8,749 bases of DNA from an uncultured Prevotellaceae bacterium (GCA_900313845.1 OMTC01000145.1:1-8749), one strand, 5' to 3'. Numbered from the stretch's first letter, positions 1 to 5,873 are shown. Notes: generated by a model from the letters alone, not told the origin. Translations and numbers: made by a program.

Positions 1-156
1 TTCTTCGACTGGTATCGCAAGGGAAGTGCTACGATAGATTTGGACTTCTATGTCACTCGCAGTGGAAACTACTCCTTAGGTGTAGCAACGATTCAGTGTG
101 CATACGCTTCCGAATTTGCTGGGCACTCGAAGGGCGACAGGATTGTTGTGAAGTGA
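1..156 (+). CDS. C-terminal end of an alpha-2-macroglobulin family protein (partial)
   Basis: The frame is open from base 1 and ends at TGA 154-156, giving 51 residues that start FFDWYRKGSATIDLDFYV and end GHSKGDRIVVK. The elements FFDW-x-x-KG, YxV-x-x-SGxYxxGxATIQ and Y-x-x-EF-x-GHS-x-G fit the last macroglobulin-like beta domain of large bacterial alpha-2-macroglobulins. In that domain a strand pair follows a Tyr-x-x-Glu-Phe segment and the chain ends just after a Ser-x-Gly turn. Family members are usually large periplasmic or outer-membrane-anchored proteins of well over 1000 residues, thought to trap proteases; nearly all of this one lies outside the window. The thioester region cannot be seen, so protease-trap competence cannot be judged. 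The frame is clear; the family call rests on a short tail compared from memory. Confidence 0.72.
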   Translation, partial: FFDWYRKGSATIDLDFYVTRSGNYSLGVATIQCAYASEFAGHSKGDRIVVK

Positions 157-180
157 AGCAGATGGAGCAAAAATGCTTTT
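155..180 (+). terminator. Weak candidate terminator after the alpha-2-macroglobulin gene
   Basis: GAAGCA (155-160) can pair with TGCTTT (174-179, one G-U pair), or AGCA (166-169) with TGCT (174-177), with TTTT at 177-180. The stem is only 4-6 bp and overlaps the stop codon, so this is a marginal call. Confidence 0.22.
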
Positions 181-266
181 CGATAGGTTAGGGAAACACT
201 CTTAGGGGGTATGTGACTTCTGCCAAAGGAACAGTCGTCCAACTTCATTGGGGCATAACTCAAGTT

Positions 267-376
267 CGTCCCCATTGTTGCGGTAGTTCGTTCCCATTGT
301 TACGAGAGTACGTTCCCATTGTTTCGGAAGTACGTTCCCATTGTTACGAGAGTACGTCCCCAATCGGTCTGCGAGA
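267..376. repeat. 22-bp tandem repeat array, four copies plus a degenerate fifth
   Basis: Units start at 267, 289, 311, 333 and 355, each exactly 22 bp. The common core is CGTTCCCATTGTT, followed by a variable part of the type ACGAGAGTA. Units 2 (289-310) and 4 (333-354) are identical over all 22 bases. Units 1 and 3 differ mainly in the variable part (GCGGTAGTT and TCGGAAGTA). The fifth unit keeps CGTCCCCA, then diverges. There are no spacers between units. The period is close to two helical turns, so each copy would show the same face to a binding protein. Function unknown. Confidence 0.9.
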
Positions 377-381
377 ATGTC

Positions 382-447
382 ATTATGGTGGGTTCTAATG
401 ATGTCTAAATTATACTTATTTCAGATTTTTTTAGAACCTACCTTAAT
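382..447. repeat. 17-nt imperfect inverted repeat with a 32-nt centre
   Basis: The left arm 382-398 (ATTATGGTGGGTTCTAA) pairs with the right arm 431-447 (TTAGAACCTACCTTAAT). Fifteen of 17 positions are Watson-Crick pairs, with one G-T pair (G390/T439) and one mismatch (T386/T443). The centre, 399-430, is AT-rich. The structure lies between the tandem array and the predicted promoter of the MORN gene. It could be a transcript hairpin, an operator, or the remnant ends of a small mobile element. No T-tract directly follows the right arm, so a simple intrinsic terminator is not favoured. Confidence 0.7.
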
Positions 448-472
448 AAAACTTAATGATTTTGGTGTTTGC

Positions 473-503
473 TTGCAGATGCGGAATAAAAATCTTACAT
501 TTG
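473..503 (+). promoter_or_regulatory. Predicted Bacteroidetes-type promoter for the MORN gene
   Basis: TACATTTG at 496-503 matches the -7 consensus TAnnTTTG exactly. A TTG at 473-475 lies 20 bases upstream, as expected for the -33 element; TTTG at 468-471 is an alternative with a 24-base gap. Transcription would begin near 508-512, leaving a leader of about 25-30 nt before the ATG at 538. Confidence 0.6.
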
Positions 504-537
504 CATAAATTTTAAAAAGCGAACACAAATTTTGAGA

Positions 538-1659
538 ATGGAATCTACCAAAAAATATATATTCCCTCTGCTCTTTTCCTTCGCCTTCGCTCTGACCTCC
601 TCCGCTCAAAAGGTGACTATCGGCACCTACACTTTTCCGAAGGATGGTGCTCAGTACTACGGCGATTTGGAGAGCGGAAAGCCTTATGGCAAGGGAAAGA
701 CGAAATTCAGAAATGGCGATACCTACGTGGGTGAATACGTGAAAGGGAAACGCCAAGGACACGGCACTTACACTTTCTCCGACGGTGAACGATACGAAGG
801 CGACTGGATGGAGGATTTTCAGCACGGACGCGGCGTTTACTATTTTGCCAATAATAATAAATATGAGGGGTTGTGGTACAATGACTACCAAGAAGGACAG
901 GGTACGATGACCTATTATAATGGTGACAAGTATGTGGGCGAGTGGAAGCAGGACAAACGTGAGGGCGAAGGAACCTATACTTGGGCAAACGGCATCTTCT
1001 ACCAAGGTGAGTGGAAGGATGATAGGAAGCACGGACGTGGACTCATCGACTGGAAAGATGGCAGTTCGTACTATGGTGACTGGGCTTACGACACAAGAAA
1101 TGGCCACGGCACGTACAACTATGCCAATGGTGATAAGTATGACGGCAATTGGAAAGATGGCGTGACCCACGGCAAGGGCATCTACACTTTCCGAAATGGT
1201 GACCGCTACGAGGGCGAATACGTAAATGGCGAGCGCACAGGGCAGGGCATCTTCGTGTATGCTGACAAGCGCAAGTATGTGGGTCAGTTCAAGAACGGAT
1301 TGATGGACGGCTTCGGCACTTACACTTGGCCCGACGGATCGAAATACGAAGGCTATTGGATTGAGGACAAGCAGAACGGACGTGGCAAATACACGAACAA
1401 GGATGGCGACCTCTACGATGGCGAGTGGTTGAACGGCGAAATGGACGGCGAAGGTGTGCTACGCATGGCAGACGGTTCAAAGTTCAAGGGCCAGTTCAAG
1501 AACGGCATGAAAAACGGCAAGTGCGTCGAGGAGGATGCCAATGGCGTTCGTTTCGAAGGCTCTTATGAAAACGACCTCCGTAACGGTGCGTTCGTCGAAA
1601 AGGACAAGAACGGTAGCATCATCCGCCGTGGAACCTACAGGCGAGGCAAGTTGGAATAA
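538..1659 (+). CDS. Secreted MORN-repeat protein (14 repeats)
   Basis: The product has 373 residues from ATG 538. A TTG two codons upstream (532) is possible but less likely, because the ATG gives a clean signal peptide: MESTKK, a hydrophobic stretch from about 7 to 20, and a likely cleavage after SSA at 23. No lipobox cysteine is present, so a soluble periplasmic or exported protein is expected. From residue 40 to 361 the chain is 14 MORN repeats (Y-x-G-x-W/Y...G-x-G), each exactly 23 residues with no insertions, followed by a 12-residue partial unit. Residues 26-39 look like the second half of one more worn repeat. Repeats 1-12 are well conserved; 13 and 14 start with Phe and lose the GxG, as in a capping end. 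MORN arrays form elongated beta-hairpin rods that bind lipids or proteins in other systems; the partner here is unknown. No catalytic domain is attached. The gene has its own promoter and a hairpin downstream, so it is probably monocistronic. Confidence 0.93.
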   Translation: MESTKKYIFPLLFSFAFALTSSAQKVTIGTYTFPKDGAQYYGDLESGKPYGKGKTKFRNGDTYVGEYVKGKRQGHGTYTFSDGERYEGDWMEDFQHGRGVYYFANNNKYEGLWYNDYQEGQGTMTYYNGDKYVGEWKQDKREGEGTYTWANGIFYQGEWKDDRKHGRGLIDWKDGSSYYGDWAYDTRNGHGTYNYANGDKYDGNWKDGVTHGKGIYTFRNGDRYEGEYVNGERTGQGIFVYADKRKYVGQFKNGLMDGFGTYTWPDGSKYEGYWIEDKQNGRGKYTNKDGDLYDGEWLNGEMDGEGVLRMADGSKFKGQFKNGMKNGKCVEEDANGVRFEGSYENDLRNGAFVEKDKNGSIIRRGTYRRGKLE

Positions 1660-1673
1660 CCAAGAAAAACCAT

Positions 1674-1731
1674 AGCCCCACACCGTTTCCTCTCGTTTAG
1701 AAGGAGATGGAAGGGGCTTCTTTCGTTTCTT
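1674..1731 (+). terminator. Probable hairpin terminator after the MORN gene
   Basis: AGCCCC (1674-1679) pairs with GGGGCT (1713-1718). Inside it TTCCTCTC (1687-1694) pairs with GAGA-T-GGAA (1704-1712, one bulged T) around a 9-nt loop. The 3' side continues into a T-rich stretch (1718-1731, with C and G interruptions). The left-side internal loop of 7 nt weakens the stem. It begins 14 bases after the MORN stop codon. Confidence 0.45.
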
Positions 1732-1736
1732 ATAGA

Positions 1737-1767
1737 TTGTTCCCTTTTTATAGAATACATAACTTTT
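1737..1767 (+). promoter_or_regulatory. Possible promoter for the YhcH-family gene
   Basis: TTG at 1737-1739 and TAACTTTT at 1760-1767 (one mismatch to TAnnTTTG) are 20 bases apart. The implied leader is short, about 10-15 nt of AT-only sequence before ATG 1786. The final G of the -7 box is missing, so this is a moderate call. Confidence 0.4.
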
Positions 1768-1785
1768 AACTTAAATAATAATATT

Positions 1786-2229
1786 ATGGTAATCGACAAA
1801 ATTGAAAATCTTGCAAAGTATGTTGCATTGAATCCTTTGTTTCAGCAGGTGGTGGATTTCATCGCGCAGACTGATTTGGCAAAGCATGAAGCAGGTAAGG
1901 TGGAACTGGCAGGAAAGGACCTCTTCGCTAATTTCACTGTGGCTAAGGGCAAGGCCAAGGAAGTGGCTCGCCTCGAAACTCACAACGTGATGCTCGACAT
2001 TCAGATTCCAATCAGTTGCCCTGAAACGATGGGCTACACTCCGCGTGCCGACTTGCCTGAGCAGCCTTACAATGCAGAGAAGGACATCACCTTCTATGAG
2101 GGTTTGGCTGAGCAGTATATCACAGTTTACCCTGGCGAATTCGCCATCTTCTTCCCTCAGGACGGACATGCTCCATGTGTGAGCGACCAACCTGAAATAC
2201 AGAAAGTTATCTTCAAGGTGAAGAACTGA
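1786..2229 (+). CDS. YhcH/YjgK/YiaL (DUF386) family protein
   Basis: The product has 147 residues, the usual length of the family. E. coli YhcH (NanQ) is described as an N-acetylneuraminate anomerase, and other members are beta subunits of sugar-processing systems; the fold is a small cupin-like beta barrel. Family positions visible here are E64-x-H66 followed by D71-I-Q73 in LETHNVMLDIQ, then F119-A-I-F-F-P with H128-x-P130, and a C-terminal IQKVIFKVK. The spacing of Glu, His, Asp and the later His matches my memory of the E. coli protein, so the metal- or sugar-binding set appears complete. The start is the only ATG that keeps the conserved N-terminal helix. There is no sialic-acid gene next to it, so the sugar handled here is unknown. 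It lies 138 bases upstream of glgB on the same strand and may share its transcript. Cytoplasmic; no signal peptide. Confidence 0.88.
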   Translation: MVIDKIENLAKYVALNPLFQQVVDFIAQTDLAKHEAGKVELAGKDLFANFTVAKGKAKEVARLETHNVMLDIQIPISCPETMGYTPRADLPEQPYNAEKDITFYEGLAEQYITVYPGEFAIFFPQDGHAPCVSDQPEIQKVIFKVKN

Positions 2230-2243
2230 AAGGCCCCCTCCCG

Positions 2244-2261
2244 TCCTCCCCGAGGGGAGGA
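2244..2261. repeat. GC-rich perfect hairpin downstream of the YhcH-family gene
   Basis: TCCTCCC (2244-2250) and GGGAGGA (2255-2261) form a perfect 7-bp stem with the 4-nt loop CGAG, within a C-rich then G-rich stretch from 2231. What follows is A/G-rich (agaatgaag), not a T-tract, so it is not a standard intrinsic terminator. It starts 15 bases after the stop codon and could instead protect or attenuate the transcript running into glgB. I recall similar CCTCCCC/GGGGAGG elements between genes in Prevotella and Bacteroides genomes, but cannot check this here. Confidence 0.65.
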
Positions 2262-2318
2262 GAATGAAGAATGTAGAATGAAGAATTACTTTCACTTTTC
2301 ACTCTTCACATTACTTTT

Positions 2319-2357
2319 AAAACTCAAAAACTCAAAAACTTAAAAACTCGAAAACTC
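2319..2357 (+). repeat. 8-bp AAAAACTC tandem repeat in the glgB leader
   Basis: Five consecutive units of AAAAACTC or close variants (AAAACTC, AAAAACTC, AAAAACTT, AAAAACTCG, AAAACTC) end 10 bases before the glgB ATG. No Shine-Dalgarno sequence is present. In Bacteroidetes, A-rich leaders commonly take over ribosome recruitment, so this tract probably acts as the translation-enhancing leader. Its repeat nature makes its length prone to slippage. Confidence 0.7.
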
Positions 2358-2367
2358 AATAATCTGT

Positions 2368-4401
2368 ATGGCAACAAAGAAAGTACAACATATCGGACTG
2401 GTGAAGAATGATGCATGGCTCGAACCGTTTGAGGATGCTATCCGTGGACGACATGAGCATGCGCTTTGGAAACTCAACCAGCTCACCAACAATGGCAAGC
2501 AGAAACTCTCGGACTTTGCCAATGGATATCTTTATTATGGTCTCCACCGCACCGATAAAGGATGGGTGCTGCGTGAGTGGGCACCAAATGCTACTGACAT
2601 CTACGTGGTTGGCGATTTCAACAACTGGCAGGAGCAGGACAAGTACAAGATGAAGCGTCTGAAGAACTCGGGCGACTGGGAATTGAAACTCGGTCCTCGT
2701 GCCATGAAGCACGGCGATTTGTTTAAGCTCCACGTGAAATGGCAGGGTGGGGAAGGCGAGCGCATCCCTGCTTGGATCAACCGAGTGGTACAGGATGAAA
2801 ACACGAAGATTTTCTCCGCACAGGTTTGGGCTCCTGAAACACCTTACGTTTGGAAGAAAAAGAATTTCAAGCCAAATACCGACCCTCTGCTCATCTACGA
2901 ATGCCACATCGGTATGGGACAGGATGCGGAAAAGGTGGGAACCTACACTGAATTCAAGGACAATGTGCTCCCTCGCGTCATCAAGGATGGCTACAACTGC
3001 ATCCAAATCATGGCAATTGCTGAGCACCCTTACTACGGCAGCTTCGGCTACCATGTTTCCAATTTCTTCGCTCCAAGTAGCCGTTTCGGTACGCCTGAGG
3101 AACTGAAAGAGTTGGTGGATGAAGCACACAAGCATGGCATCGCTGTCATCATGGACATCGTTCACTCCCACGCTGTGAAGAACGAGATTGAGGGACTGGG
3201 CAACTTTGCTGGCGACCCTTATCAGTATTTCAACCGTGGTGACCGCCATGAGCATCCAGCATGGGATTCACTTTGCTTCGACTATGGTAACGACAAGGTG
3301 CTCCATTTCCTGCTTTCCAACTGCAAGTACTGGCTCGAGGAATTCCATTTCGATGGCTATCGCTTCGATGGTGTCACTTCCATGCTCTACTACAGCCACG
3401 GATTGGGTGAGGCATTCGGAGGTTATGGCGATTACTATAACGGACATGAAGATGACAATGCTATTGCTTATCTCACGTTGGCAAACCTTGTGATTCATGA
3501 GGTGAAACCAAAGGCTATCACCATCGCTGAGGAAGTGAGCGGTATGCCAGGACTGGCTGCACCATTCAAGGATGGCGGCTATGGCTTTGACTACCGCATG
3601 GCTATGAACATTCCTGACTACTGGATCAAGACAATCAAGGAATTGAAGGACGAGGATTGGAAACCATCGTCGATGTTCTGGGAGACTACCAACCGCCGTG
3701 CCGACGAAAAGACCATCAGCTATGCAGAGAGCCACGACCAGGCTTTGGTGGGCGACAAGACTATCGTCTTCCGTCTCATTGATGCCGACATGTACTGGCA
3801 CTTCAAGAAGGGCGACGAGAATTTCATGGCAAACCGAGGCATTGCGCTCCACAAGATGATTCGCCTGCTCACGGCTTCTACCATCAATGGCGGTTACCTC
3901 AACTTCATGGGTAATGAATTCGGACATCCTGAATGGATTGACTTCCCTCGTGAGGGTAACGGATGGAGCTACAAGTATGCGCGTCGTCAGTGGAATCTCG
4001 TGGATAACCACGAACTTTGCTATCACTATTTAGGTGACTTCGATGAGGCGATGATTAAACTCATTGGTGGTGTGAAGGGATTCCAGAAGACTCCAGTGCA
4101 GGAGGTTTGGCACAACGATGGCGACCAAATTCTCGCTTATTCGCGTGGGGACTTGCTCTTCGTCTTCAATTTCAGTCCAAACCGCTCCTTCACCGATTAC
4201 GGATTCATCGTTCCTCAGGGTGCTTACGACGTGGTGCTCAACACCGACTCGAAACTCTACGGAGGAAATGATTTGGCTGACGACAGTGTGCGCCACTTCA
4301 CCAACTACGACCCAATCTATGAGAAGGATGGCAAGGGTTGGCTGAAACTCTACATCCCTGCTCGCAGCGCTGTGGTGCTGAAGAAAGCCGCTGAAAAATA
4401 A
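2368..4401 (+). CDS. glgB: 1,4-alpha-glucan (glycogen) branching enzyme, GH13, eukaryote-type
   Basis: The 677-residue product creates alpha-1,6 branches in glycogen by cutting an alpha-1,4 glucan and transferring the piece; it acts in the cytoplasm. Residues 50-165 hold the CBM48-like domain (YGLHR, REWAPNA, GDFNNW). The GH13 barrel follows from about 175. Its conserved regions are DIVHSH (263-268), YRFDGVTS with nucleophile D334, AEEVSG with acid/base E388, and AESHDQ with D457, then NFMGNEFGHPEW (512-523) and YARRQW (537-542). The C-terminal beta domain runs from about 585 (LLFVFNFSP) to the end. All catalytic residues are present. Motifs such as YGSFGYHVSNFFA, SSRFGTPEEL, FDGVTSMLYY and SYAESHDQALVGDKT are much closer to animal and fungal branching enzymes (GH13_8 type) than to E. 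coli GlgB, and the long E. coli N-terminal extension is absent. The start is ATG 2368, after an A-rich repeat leader. The next gene begins 8 bases after the stop. Confidence 0.97.
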   Translation: MATKKVQHIGLVKNDAWLEPFEDAIRGRHEHALWKLNQLTNNGKQKLSDFANGYLYYGLHRTDKGWVLREWAPNATDIYVVGDFNNWQEQDKYKMKRLKNSGDWELKLGPRAMKHGDLFKLHVKWQGGEGERIPAWINRVVQDENTKIFSAQVWAPETPYVWKKKNFKPNTDPLLIYECHIGMGQDAEKVGTYTEFKDNVLPRVIKDGYNCIQIMAIAEHPYYGSFGYHVSNFFAPSSRFGTPEELKELVDEAHKHGIAVIMDIVHSHAVKNEIEGLGNFAGDPYQYFNRGDRHEHPAWDSLCFDYGNDKVLHFLLSNCKYWLEEFHFDGYRFDGVTSMLYYSHGLGEAFGGYGDYYNGHEDDNAIAYLTLANLVIHEVKPKAITIAEEVSGMPGLAAPFKDGGYGFDYRMAMNIPDYWIKTIKELKDEDWKPSSMFWETTNRRADEKTISYAESHDQALVGDKTIVFRLIDADMYWHFKKGDENFMANRGIALHKMIRLLTASTINGGYLNFMGNEFGHPEWIDFPREGNGWSYKYARRQWNLVDNHELCYHYLGDFDEAMIKLIGGVKGFQKTPVQEVWHNDGDQILAYSRGDLLFVFNFSPNRSFTDYGFIVPQGAYDVVLNTDSKLYGGNDLADDSVRHFTNYDPIYEKDGKGWLKLYIPARSAVVLKKAAEK

Positions 4402-4409
4402 AATGTAGA

Positions 4410-5663
4410 ATGAATTATAATCATCCAAGAACTATGAAAACCGCGGGAGTGATTCGTTACTCCTGCGGCATTCTGTTTATACTTTTCTCTTTCGCCTATC
4501 TCTTTTTCATGCAGGGCGACCTCCTCGCACAAGCTCAGTTTGTGTTCTCAAGGGGTGTCACCCACTATAGCATACCCGTAGGTGCTTTGGTCATCACTGC
4601 AGTTTTGCAGATTTTGCAGTGGATTGTGTCGTTAGTGGTCAAATTGCCAAGTCGTTGGCATGCACTCACTTACTATCCGTCCTTCTTGGCGCTCGCCATG
4701 CTCACCGATTTCAACCGCGACACCATCAACGATTTCCATTGGGGTGCATGGGTTTGGTTGTTACCGCTGCTTATCATCCTGTTTTTTGTCCTAATTCGTT
4801 TGGCGGAAATAGCGGAAGAGGTGGTTCCTGATACTTATCCCAACACCTTCTCGTCGAAGCTCTGGCCCAACTACTTGGTGATGCTCGTCATGATTGTTTT
4901 CTGTGGGGGATGTCATCGTGCTCCCGACACCTATCATTATGAACTGAAGACGGAACGCCTCATTTTGGAAGGACGATATGCCGATGCAGCGCAAGTGGGA
5001 ATCAAGTCGTTGGTTACTACCGAGCGACTCAACAACCTCCGTTGTTATGCGCTTTCGAAGGAAGGGCTTTTGGCTGAACATCTTTTCGATTATCCTCAGC
5101 CCTACGGTGTGAATGGATTGCTGAATGTGAACGACATCGACACCCTGCATTATCGTTTCGATGCAGGTGATATTTGTTTCTCGTTGGGAGCCTTGAAAGG
5201 GAAGAATGTGAGGTCGCTTGATAGTTTTTTGAAATTGGTGGAACCACTCTTGCAGCATCGTGCCGATTCATTGGCTGAAGTCGATAGCTTCTATTTGGCA
5301 AGTTCCGATTCCATCAAGGAAGCTCATCTCCGTCGCTTGAATGCCAACACTGTGCAGCGTCGCAGAGCCGCTGATTACCATCTTTGCAGTTTGCTCCTTC
5401 GAAAGAAAGTGCAGCAATTCGCCTCCTTGCTTCCATCCTATTATCCTCAGGAAGAAACGGATTCCACCTATATCAGTTCCTTGCCTCGTTCCTATCGGGA
5501 AGCAATGACTCTCTTGAAACCAGAACTTGCTGATTCCATCACCCGTTCCCAATATGAGGCATACGTCCATCTCCGCGATTCCCTCAGTTACAACCCTCTC
5601 ATTCAAACGAATAAAACCCGCCGTGAATTCGGTGATACATACTGGTGGTATTACGACCACTGA
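4410..5663 (+). CDS. Polytopic membrane protein of unknown function
   Basis: From ATG 4410 the product has 417 residues. An in-frame ATG at 4434 (MKTAGVIRYS) gives 409 residues and may be the true start, because 4410 lies inside a 13-nt word also found in the non-coding spacer at 2270-2282. The N-terminal half has hydrophobic segments at about 14-35, 54-78, 85-99 (short), 112-131 and 152-168. The remainder, from about 170, is soluble and mostly helical by eye. Its segment near 180-230 (LKTERLILEGRYADAAQVG, then LNNLRCYALSKEGLLAEHLF) resembles a pair of TPR-like helices, with more helices at 280-345, and the chain ends in FGDTYWWYYDH. It resembles Bacteroidales membrane proteins with uncharacterised C-terminal helical domains, but I cannot name a family with confidence. 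The 8-base gap from glgB suggests co-transcription; a link to glycogen or surface glycan handling is only inference. The final codons lie in a 29-bp tandem duplication. Confidence 0.85.
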   Translation: MNYNHPRTMKTAGVIRYSCGILFILFSFAYLFFMQGDLLAQAQFVFSRGVTHYSIPVGALVITAVLQILQWIVSLVVKLPSRWHALTYYPSFLALAMLTDFNRDTINDFHWGAWVWLLPLLIILFFVLIRLAEIAEEVVPDTYPNTFSSKLWPNYLVMLVMIVFCGGCHRAPDTYHYELKTERLILEGRYADAAQVGIKSLVTTERLNNLRCYALSKEGLLAEHLFDYPQPYGVNGLLNVNDIDTLHYRFDAGDICFSLGALKGKNVRSLDSFLKLVEPLLQHRADSLAEVDSFYLASSDSIKEAHLRRLNANTVQRRRAADYHLCSLLLRKKVQQFASLLPSYYPQEETDSTYISSLPRSYREAMTLLKPELADSITRSQYEAYVHLRDSLSYNPLIQTNKTRREFGDTYWWYYDH

Positions 5664-5710
5664 CAACTACTTTTTTATAAGACGACCACTGACAACTACT
5701 TTTTTATAAG
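5653..5710. repeat. Perfect 29-bp tandem duplication across the stop codon
   Basis: Bases 5653-5681 and 5682-5710 are identical. Each copy begins ACGACCACTGACAACTAC and ends TTTTTTATAAG. Copy 1 contains the last codons (GAC CAC) and the TGA stop of the membrane gene; copy 2 lies wholly downstream. Exact identity suggests a recent slippage or unequal-exchange event. Each copy has a run of six T. Confidence 0.95.
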
Positions 5711-5716
5711 CACAAA

Positions 5717-5758
5717 AAAAAACGATAACGAAACTCATCTCGCTATCGTTTTTTATTT
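5717..5758. terminator. Bidirectional intrinsic terminator between convergent genes
   Basis: An 11-bp perfect stem (5717-5727 with 5744-5754, core AACGATA/TATCGTT) continues, after one A-C mismatch, into CGA (5729-5731) pairing with TCG (5740-5742) around an 8-nt loop. The left arm is preceded by an A-run and the right arm ends in a T-run followed by ATTT, so it works as a terminator read from either side. It serves the membrane gene on the plus strand and, 116 bases past its stop, the DUF4301 gene on the minus strand. Confidence 0.88.
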
Positions 5759-5795
5759 GTAGATTAGGAAATCCAGCATGCAATTGCACTACTAA

Positions 5796-5856
5796 AAATC
5801 CGTGTTAATCTGTTCAATCTGTGGTTCGTTTAATTCGAGCACTTCGTGGTTCGTAG
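5796..5856. repeat. Word-like repetitive intergenic sequence
   Basis: This non-coding stretch contains near-repeats of TTAATCTG, TTCAATCTG and TTTAATTCG, and GTGGTTCGT occurs exactly twice (5821-5829 and 5846-5854, offset 25). Just upstream is a 10-bp palindrome TGCAATTGCA (5779-5788). From memory, strings of the type ATCCGTGTTAATCTG...AATCTGTGGTTC are frequent between genes in Bacteroidales, which would make it a dispersed repeat; I could not check. It lies downstream of both convergent genes. Confidence 0.5.
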
Positions 5857-5873
5857 TCAACCCCTCAGAGTAA

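Larger units (their letters stand above)
157..537. other. Gene-free intergenic region with repeats and a promoter
   Basis: I find no credible gene in these roughly 380 bases. The one open plus-strand frame (213-398) runs across a repeat whose 22-bp period is not a multiple of three, so it reads the same DNA in changing frames and does not look like protein. The region holds, in order, a weak hairpin, unremarkable sequence to about 266, a 22-bp tandem repeat array (267-376), a 17-nt imperfect inverted repeat (382-447) and a Bacteroidetes-type promoter (473-503). Confidence 0.75.

Noticed and set aside
267..376. CRISPR array
   Set aside because: The 22-bp units are contiguous with no spacers, and no cas gene is nearby.
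213..398. Open plus-strand frame of 61 codons across the 22-bp repeats
   Set aside because: The repeat period is not a multiple of three, so the translation shifts frame at each unit, and there is no leader or family resemblance.
382..447. Complete insertion sequence or MITE
   Set aside because: The inverted arms are present, but I see no target-site duplication or transposase; only a speculative link to mobile elements is kept.
421..1170. Long minus-strand open frame opposite the MORN gene
   Set aside because: It is antisense to a clear repeat-protein gene; the hydrophobic Ile/Val-rich translation is what the complement of Asn/Asp/Tyr/Gly codons gives.
2244..2261. Intrinsic terminator after the YhcH-family gene
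   Set aside because: The stem is good but is followed by A/G-rich sequence on the plus strand rather than a T-run; kept only as a hairpin.
2356..4026. Two long minus-strand open frames opposite glgB (2356-3255 and 3268-4026)
   Set aside because: Both are shadows of the glgB codon pattern; the sense strand encodes a complete enzyme with all catalytic motifs.
1786..4401. Sialic acid catabolism operon, suggested by the NanQ-like protein
   Set aside because: No nanA, nanE, nanK or transporter is present, and the neighbours are glycogen-related or unknown; the sugar cannot be assigned.
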